DNA of 32,070 bases, taken from Mycolicibacterium porcinum. GTDB taxonomy: Bacteria; Actinomycetota; Actinomycetes; Mycobacteriales; Mycobacteriaceae. This document shows, piece by piece, positions 27,600 to 32,070 of the stretch; position 1 is the first letter of the stretch, and each line of letters begins with the position of its first letter. Below the pieces are notes generated by a model, which searched no databases, had not been told where the DNA came from, and was given only the letters and a program-made list of their open reading frames with translations. The translations under genes and the position numbers were made by a program. The DNA is taken from positions 1 to 32,070 of the forward strand of contig MSTD01000057.1 in assembly GCA_001942045.1 (NCBI GenBank), written 5' to 3'.

Positions 27600-29227
27600 C
27601 GGTGCGCCTTCTGCAGGAGAAGAAGATTCTTGGCGAGGTTCTCCACGTCGGGTGTGCCCAGCCCGGTCACCAGGTCGTAGCCGGGTGCCGCGGTGGCCAC
27701 CGCGTTGCCACCGAGAGTGACGTCGCGGAAGGCGGGCAGCGGAGCTCCCTTGGCGATGCGGTACAGCTGCGGGTTGAGGTCGCCGAGGGCACGGCCACCG
27801 TTGGCGATCAGGTACTGATTCATCACCGCGGCCATCGCCGCCCACAGCGGTGCGGACTGCGAAGTGCCCCCGCCGACCAGAACCTGGCCGTTCAGAACGA
27901 TTTTCACTCCGGTGAACGGATCGGCGACAGCGGAGATGTCGGGGGTCAGCCGCTTCTGGTCGCCGCCGGCTTCATCGCTGCCGGGGGCGGACAGCCCGTG
28001 CTGCCAGTCCGGGCGGTCGAACAACGACGACACCCCGCCGCCGGTGCCCTGCGACAACGGGACGTCGAACCAGGCCTGCTCGGCCAGCCAGCCGCCGTCG
28101 GCATCGGTCGACAGCGTCGTGCCGCCGACATCGGTCATCTCGGGGACGGAGGCCACCGAGTCCAGGCCGATGTCGTCCTTGCCGGGCGCGGACGACCAGT
28201 CTTGTCCCCCTTTGCATTCCAGGCCGGCCAGATCACCGCTGGCATTGAACGCCGTGGTGCCGTGGGTGTGCGCGGTGGCCAGGGCCGAGCGGACGGGAGC
28301 GAGATCGGCTGCGGTAATCAACTTGTCGCAGCCCCAGCCGATCGAGAAGCTCCACACCGCACCGGGGAACTGCTGGTCCGCGGACTCGAGCATCTTCCCG
28401 ATCTTCTCGTAGGCGCCGTCACCCTGAACGGTCGGCCGGGCGTTGACCACGACCTTTTGCGCATCCGGGGCGATGGCGTGGGCGACCTGCAGATCCATGG
28501 TGGTCTCACCGCGCGGTGCACTCGGTTGTCCGCCGACCACCGTGGGAGTGAACCTGGGCAGGCCGAAGGTGGTGGCGAACGTGTCCAGATCGGTCTGATC
28601 GAAACCGTCGAACGCGAAGAACACGATGGTGGTGCCCTTGCCGGTGAACCCCTGCTCGGACAGGCCCGCGAGGTTGTAGGTGTTGAGCACACCTTGTGGC
28701 GTCAGGCCCTGGTCCGGAACATCGGTCGGCAGGTTCCGCAGGTCCGGGAGCGACATCCGGTACGGCGTGTAGCCGAGAATGCGACCGACCTCGGTGACCT
28801 CCCCGGCCAGCGGCTCGGGGATCGACGGCTGCTGCGGTGAGGCGTAGAACTCTTGACCGCGCCGGCCCCGGTAGTCGTGGATGTCCACCCCGAAAGCGGT
28901 TGCCATGTCGGCGGATCGGCCTTCGGCGATGGCCCAGGAATCACCGGGGCGCCACCGGATCGACAGGGCGTGCTGCTCGGCCCACCCGAACAGCGCTGCG
29001 GGTCGGGTGGCGTTGTGCAGCGTCATGGTGAGCTGTGCCGAGCCGTTGTCGGCGGGCCCGAGATCCGTTGAGGCGGACAGTAATTGGGCGTACGGGCCGC
29101 TTATGTGAGCGGGTCCGTACGCCCAATCACCCGTGGTGGGAGTGGTCCGCAAATCGGAAACCAGCAGGGCGCCGAAAAGTATCAGCGCCAGTACCGCCCG
29201 CCCGGGGGCGATGTTCATCCCGGCCAT
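27596..29227 (-). CDS. Sedolisin-type serine-carboxyl protease (peptidase family S53), membrane-anchored or secreted
   Basis: A 543-residue protease with a hydrophobic N-terminus (about residues 10-24; signal peptide or anchor without a clear cleavage site). An activation prodomain (about 35-170) is followed by the subtilisin-fold catalytic domain. The S53 machinery is complete: Glu241 and Asp245 (GETTMD), oxyanion-hole Asp332 (NASGD), nucleophile Ser458 (GGTSQSAP), and a C-terminal calcium site (RDVTLGG...GYDLVTGLGTPD, Asp502 region). Family members are active at acidic pH and mature by removing their own prodomain. The ATG at 29227 or 29218 may start it; neither has a good ribosome site. 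It is followed by the zinc-ribbon membrane gene with a 4-base overlap, so the two are probably linked in function. The substrate is unknown. Confidence 0.9.
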   Translation of the reverse strand: MAGMNIAPGRAVLALILFGALLVSDLRTTPTTGDWAYGPAHISGPYAQLLSASTDLGPADNGSAQLTMTLHNATRPAALFGWAEQHALSIRWRPGDSWAIAEGRSADMATAFGVDIHDYRGRRGQEFYASPQQPSIPEPLAGEVTEVGRILGYTPYRMSLPDLRNLPTDVPDQGLTPQGVLNTYNLAGLSEQGFTGKGTTIVFFAFDGFDQTDLDTFATTFGLPRFTPTVVGGQPSAPRGETTMDLQVAHAIAPDAQKVVVNARPTVQGDGAYEKIGKMLESADQQFPGAVWSFSIGWGCDKLITAADLAPVRSALATAHTHGTTAFNASGDLAGLECKGGQDWSSAPGKDDIGLDSVASVPEMTDVGGTTLSTDADGGWLAEQAWFDVPLSQGTGGGVSSLFDRPDWQHGLSAPGSDEAGGDQKRLTPDISAVADPFTGVKIVLNGQVLVGGGTSQSAPLWAAMAAVMNQYLIANGGRALGDLNPQLYRIAKGAPLPAFRDVTLGGNAVATAAPGYDLVTGLGTPDVENLAKNLLLLQKAHR

Positions 29228-29258
29228 GGGCGAACGACCGACTTTCTGTGCTCCTGGT

Positions 29259-29540
29259 CTAGTTGTCGCCGGGGATCGCGGTCGGGGCCGGGGGTGCCTT
29301 CACGCCGGGGGTGAACAGATTGCCGCCGGTCGGGTTGATCGACTTCTCGGTCGGCTCGACCGATGGCGGCGGAGCGGGCGTGGCCGGCGGGGTGGTGGTC
29401 GTCGTAGTGGTGGTGGTCGGTGTGGTGGTCTCGGGACCCTTCTCCTCGGTACCGCACGCCGCGGTGAACGAGATCATCCCGATGACTGCCGCACCGCCTG
29501 CGATGACGGTGAGCCGACGAGTCAACTGCCCAGACTTCAT
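29259..29540 (-). CDS. Thr/Pro-rich small lipoprotein (copy 1)
   Basis: A 93-residue predicted lipoprotein: basic start (MKSGQLTRR), hydrophobic core and Cys29 in SFTAAC (a slightly atypical lipobox, Thr at -3). The mature chain opens CGTEEKGPETTTP, has a near-continuous Thr run, a Pro/Ala stretch, then TEKSINPTGGNLFTPG. It is a paralogue of the 25245-25532 product, with the same motif order. GAGGA lies 7 bases before the ATG. It is the first gene of the first module, 31 bases ahead of the protease gene. The long Thr/Pro linker suggests a surface-exposed, possibly glycosylated tether. Confidence 0.85.
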   Translation of the reverse strand: MKSGQLTRRLTVIAGGAAVIGMISFTAACGTEEKGPETTTPTTTTTTTTTPPATPAPPPSVEPTEKSINPTGGNLFTPGVKAPPAPTAIPGDN

Positions 29541-29833
29541 GATGCTGTCCTCACTGTCCCCCGTGCTTTAACAGAACCTGGCCTTCGGTGAATCGCGGTG
29601 GATTCCCACAACCGGTAACGCATGTCGTGGCCAGTCCCATCCCGAAGCGGGTTCTGGTGAACGGAACTCTAACCGAAGGTCCGGACCGTCGCAGAACCAT
29701 TTCGCCAGGCCCCGTCCTCGGCGGTCGGTGGCCGGCTCTCGCAGCTTGACGCTGTCGGAGGGTGGGTGTTTACTCGAGCAATCGAACATATATTCGAACA
29801 TGCTGAGAAACTGCTGGTGCGGGAGGTGTTGTT
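29541..29833. promoter_or_regulatory. Divergent intergenic region between the lipoprotein module and imuA'
   Basis: This 293-base gap holds the promoters of both directions. The imuA' side has the LexA box and Shine-Dalgarno site. On the module side I see the duplicated leader GGGGACAGTGAGGAC but no convincing -10/-35 pair. No further gene or repeat was seen in it. Confidence 0.6.
29782..29797. promoter_or_regulatory. LexA-binding SOS box of imuA'-imuB
   Basis: TCGAACATATATTCGA matches the mycobacterial SOS consensus TCGAAC-N4-GTTCGA with one mismatch. TATATT inside it (29789-29794) could be the -10, so LexA binding would hide the promoter. It lies 36 bases before the imuA' start, as expected for the DNA-damage-induced mutasome operon. 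Confidence 0.9.
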
Positions 29834-30541
29834 GTGACTGCTGCGGCGGAGCTTGAATTACGCCTGCTTACCCGCTCTGAACAGGTGGAACACCTCCGGC
29901 GCAAGATCGCTTCGGTATCGGGGAAGGTCGGCCAGTCGCATCGTGGCGTGCCCCGGTCGCCGACCGGCTTCCCGGCCCGGGAGGCTTTGCTGGAGCCGCC
30001 TGAAACGCTGGTTGAGGCGTTGCCCGAGGGCCTGCCGACGACGCTGCCGCGGGGGTCCGTCGCGGTGGCCGCAGGTGCCCGGTCGCTGTCGCTGGGGATG
30101 GTGGCGGCGGTGACGGCTGCGGGCGGTCATGCGGCGATCATCGGGCAACCCGATGTCGGCCTGCTGGCCGCGGTGGAGATGGGCGCCGATCTGAGCCGGC
30201 TCGCGGTGATCCCGGATCCGGGTGCCGATCCCGTCGAGGTGGCCGCGGTGCTGATGGACGGGATGGATCTGGTGGTGCTCGGGTTGGGCGGGCGTTCGGT
30301 GCCGCCCAACCGGGCCAGGGTGATGGTGGCGCGGGCCCGGCAGAAAGGCTGCACCCTGCTGGTTACCGACGGTGAGTGGCAGGGAGCATCGGCCCGGCTG
30401 GAGGCCCGGGTATCCGGTTATGAGGTGGCCGGTGCCGGTGAAGACGTTCCGGTGCCCGGGCGGGGCCGGATCAGCCGGGTCCGGCTGGCGATGCGGGCCC
30501 GTGGGCGAGGTTTCGGATCGGCTTGTGCGGTAGGCGGGTAA
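29834..30541 (+). CDS. imuA': ImuA', RecA-like accessory protein of the mutasome (Rv3395c homologue)
   Basis: A 235-residue protein needed with ImuB and DnaE2 for damage-induced mutagenesis and lesion tolerance in mycobacteria. It has a shrunken RecA-like fold: [34 protein letters not shown] occupies the Walker A region without a canonical GKT, and MDLVVLGLG the Walker B strand. The C-terminal region reaches ImuB in known homologues. The GTG at 29834 has GGGAGG at 29821-29826, 7 bases upstream. It is controlled by the LexA box above, and imuB starts 3 bases after its stop. Confidence 0.92.
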   Translation: MTAAAELELRLLTRSEQVEHLRRKIASVSGKVGQSHRGVPRSPTGFPAREALLEPPETLVEALPEGLPTTLPRGSVAVAAGARSLSLGMVAAVTAAGGHAAIIGQPDVGLLAAVEMGADLSRLAVIPDPGADPVEVAAVLMDGMDLVVLGLGGRSVPPNRARVMVARARQKGCTLLVTDGEWQGASARLEARVSGYEVAGAGEDVPVPGRGRISRVRLAMRARGRGFGSACAVGG

Positions 30542-30544
30542 CTC

Positions 30545-32070
30545 ATGCCCGCAGAGTCCAGAGTGCTGGCCCTCTGGTGTATGGACTGGCCGGCGGTGGC
30601 CGCGGCGACGGCGGCAGGCCTGACGTCGACGGTGCCGGTCGCGGTCACTCTGGCCAACCGGGTGATCGCGTGCTCGGCGTCGGCGCGGGCGGCCGGGGTT
30701 CGGCGCGGTCTGCGCCGTCGTGAGGCGCAGGCCCGGTGCCCACACCTGCATGTCGTCACCGCCGACCCGGCCAGAGACGCCCGCCATTTCGAGAACGTGA
30801 CGCTTGCCGTCGACGATCTGGTACCGCGCGCCGAGGTGCTGCGCCCGGGGCTGCTTGTGCTCTCGGTACGCGGCGCGGCGCGGTATTTCGGGTCCGAACC
30901 TGTTGCGGCCGAACGATTGATCGACGCCGTCGCCGCGGCGGGGGCCGAATGTCAGGTCGGTATCGCTGATCAGCTTTCCACCGCGGTCTTCGCCGCCAGG
31001 GCGGGGTGCATCGTCGAACCCGGGAACGACGCGCGGTTTCTTTCCGGGCTGTCGATCCGGCAGTTGGCCACCGAGCCGGCTCTGGCCGTCCCCGGGCGCG
31101 AGGACCTGGCGGATCTGTTGTGGCGGATGGGCATCCGAACCTTGGGGCAGTTCGCCGAGCTGTCCCGCACCGATATCGCCTCCCGGTTCGGGGCGGACGC
31201 GGTGACGGCGCACCGGTTCGCCCGTGGAGAGCCGGATCGAGGGCCCTCCGGTCGGGACCCTGCGGCTGAACTCGATGCGGTGATGAACTGTGACCCGCCG
31301 ATCGAAAGGGTGGATGCCGCGGCCTTCGCGGGCCGGTCGCTGGCCAGTGACCTGCATCGTCATCTGGAGGCGGCCGGAGTGGGCTGTACCCGGCTGGCCA
31401 TCCACGCCGTCACCGCCAATGGTGAAGAGCTGGAACGGGTCTGGCGGTGTGCGGAACCGCTGACCGAGGACGCCACCGCCGACCGCGTGCGGTGGCAGCT
31501 GGACGGCTGGCTGAACCGCCGCACCATTGATCGGCCTAGTGCGCCCCTCGTCATGTTGCGCCTGCGCCCGGTGGAGGTGGTGTCGGCGGCGGCGCTGCAG
31601 CTGCCGCTGTGGGGCGGGATGGGAGAGGAGGACCGGTTGCGGGCCCGGCGGGCGCTGCTGCGGGTGCAGGGTCTGCTCGGGCCGGAGGCGGTACAGGTAC
31701 CGGTGCTCAGCGGCGGGCGTGGGCCCGCCGAGCGCATCACCTTCACGCAATTGGGGGATGAGCCGGTACCGCGAGCCGATCCGCGGCAGCCCTGGCCGGG
31801 CCAGCTGCCCGAGCCCTCACCGACCGTACTGCTCGATGACCCGGTGGAACTTCTTGACGTACAGGGAAACCCGGTCCGGGTCACCAGCCGCGGGTTGTTC
31901 TCGGCCGATCCGGCGCAGCTGTCCGGCGCCGGCCGCCGTGACGGCAGGCTGCGCTGGTGGGCGGGGCCGTGGCCGGTCGACGAGCGGTGGTGGGACCCGG
32001 AGAACCGAGGGGCCGGGCGCACCGCGCGGGTTCAGGTGCTGCTGCGGCACGACGGGCGGGACGGCGGGGG
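30545..32070 (+). CDS. imuB: ImuB, non-catalytic Y-family polymerase homologue (3' end outside window)
   Basis: 508 codons are present without a stop; M. tuberculosis ImuB is slightly longer than this, so little is missing. ImuB acts as the hub that joins DnaE2 and ImuA' to the beta clamp. The polymerase active site is lost: the N-terminal acidic motif is reduced to LALWCMDWPAVA, and the region that normally carries S-x-DE reads EVLRPGLLVLSVRG. The clamp-binding motif QLPLWG is intact at residues 352-357 (31598-31615). A helix-hairpin-helix-like segment (LLWRMGIRTLGQFAELSRTDI) lies near residue 195. The ATG at 30545 follows imuA' by 3 bases, so the two are co-transcribed under LexA control. 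Confidence 0.93.
   Translation, partial: MPAESRVLALWCMDWPAVAAATAAGLTSTVPVAVTLANRVIACSASARAAGVRRGLRRREAQARCPHLHVVTADPARDARHFENVTLAVDDLVPRAEVLRPGLLVLSVRGAARYFGSEPVAAERLIDAVAAAGAECQVGIADQLSTAVFAARAGCIVEPGNDARFLSGLSIRQLATEPALAVPGREDLADLLWRMGIRTLGQFAELSRTDIASRFGADAVTAHRFARGEPDRGPSGRDPAAELDAVMNCDPPIERVDAAAFAGRSLASDLHRHLEAAGVGCTRLAIHAVTANGEELERVWRCAEPLTEDATADRVRWQLDGWLNRRTIDRPSAPLVMLRLRPVEVVSAAALQLPLWGGMGEEDRLRARRALLRVQGLLGPEAVQVPVLSGGRGPAERITFTQLGDEPVPRADPRQPWPGQLPEPSPTVLLDDPVELLDVQGNPVRVTSRGLFSADPAQLSGAGRRDGRLRWWAGPWPVDERWWDPENRGAGRTARVQVLLRHDGRDGG

Noticed and set aside
29858..31750. Long - strand open frame of about 630 codons
   Set aside because: It runs antisense to imuA' and imuB, both well recognised. 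Its translation is rich in His, Arg, Gln and Pro, as expected for a shadow frame.

Overview
The window is high-GC DNA from a mycobacterium, most likely a fast grower (Mycolicibacterium type). This rests on gene order and on protein sequences that I recognise as close relatives of the M. tuberculosis block Rv3394c-Rv3413c: a DUF5319 protein, guaB2, guaB3, choD, the Rv3406/Rv3405c sulfatase-repressor pair, the Rv3401/Rv3400 phosphorylase-phosphoglucomutase pair, guaA and imuA'-imuB. No rRNA, tRNA, CRISPR array, insertion sequence or phage gene was seen.

Layout. 1-607: the 3' end of a Pro/Gly-rich gene (probably rsdA) converging on a DUF5319 gene, with a perfect 25-bp inverted repeat at the very edge of the window. 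608-5339: guaB2, guaB3 and choD on the + strand. 5407-6066: a PhoU-like protein. 6071-9472: a TetR repressor diverging from a degenerate ABC-ATPase/YhgE-Pip membrane protein pair, with twin palindromic operators between them. 9474-11034: an alkylsulfatase-type dioxygenase diverging from its TetR regulator, again over twin operators. 11035-12489: a monofunctional catalase. 12606-15783: a GH65 disaccharide phosphorylase with beta-phosphoglucomutase. 15907-16557: an LmrA/YxaF-type TetR regulator. 16647-18206: guaA. 18214-23356: a five-gene operon on the - strand (HSL-type esterase, SDR, ferritin-like diiron protein, Baeyer-Villiger-type monooxygenase, MerR regulator) that resembles the mymA operon in its enzyme mix. 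23438-29540: an apparently undescribed duplicated module of secreted and membrane proteins. 29834 to the end: the SOS mutasome genes imuA' and imuB (imuB is cut by the window edge) behind a LexA box.

The most unusual part is 23438-29540. Reading along the - strand, it contains a Thr/Pro-rich lipoprotein, a sedolisin (S53) protease with its catalytic Glu, Asp and Ser in place, a polytopic membrane protein with a zinc ribbon at each end, and a membrane-anchored extracytoplasmic domain. This is followed by a second copy of the lipoprotein and a single protein in which the zinc-ribbon membrane part and the extracytoplasmic domain are fused. The second copy has no protease. The stop/start overlaps in the first copy and the natural fusion in the second argue that these parts work together, probably as an envelope protease or sensor system. 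No function is established.

Regulation stands out elsewhere. Two TetR genes have paired palindromes at their promoters. At three starts a TANNNT hexamer lies exactly six bases before ATG/GTG, the expected geometry for leaderless mRNA. Several convergent gene pairs are separated by 0-7 bases with no room for a terminator.
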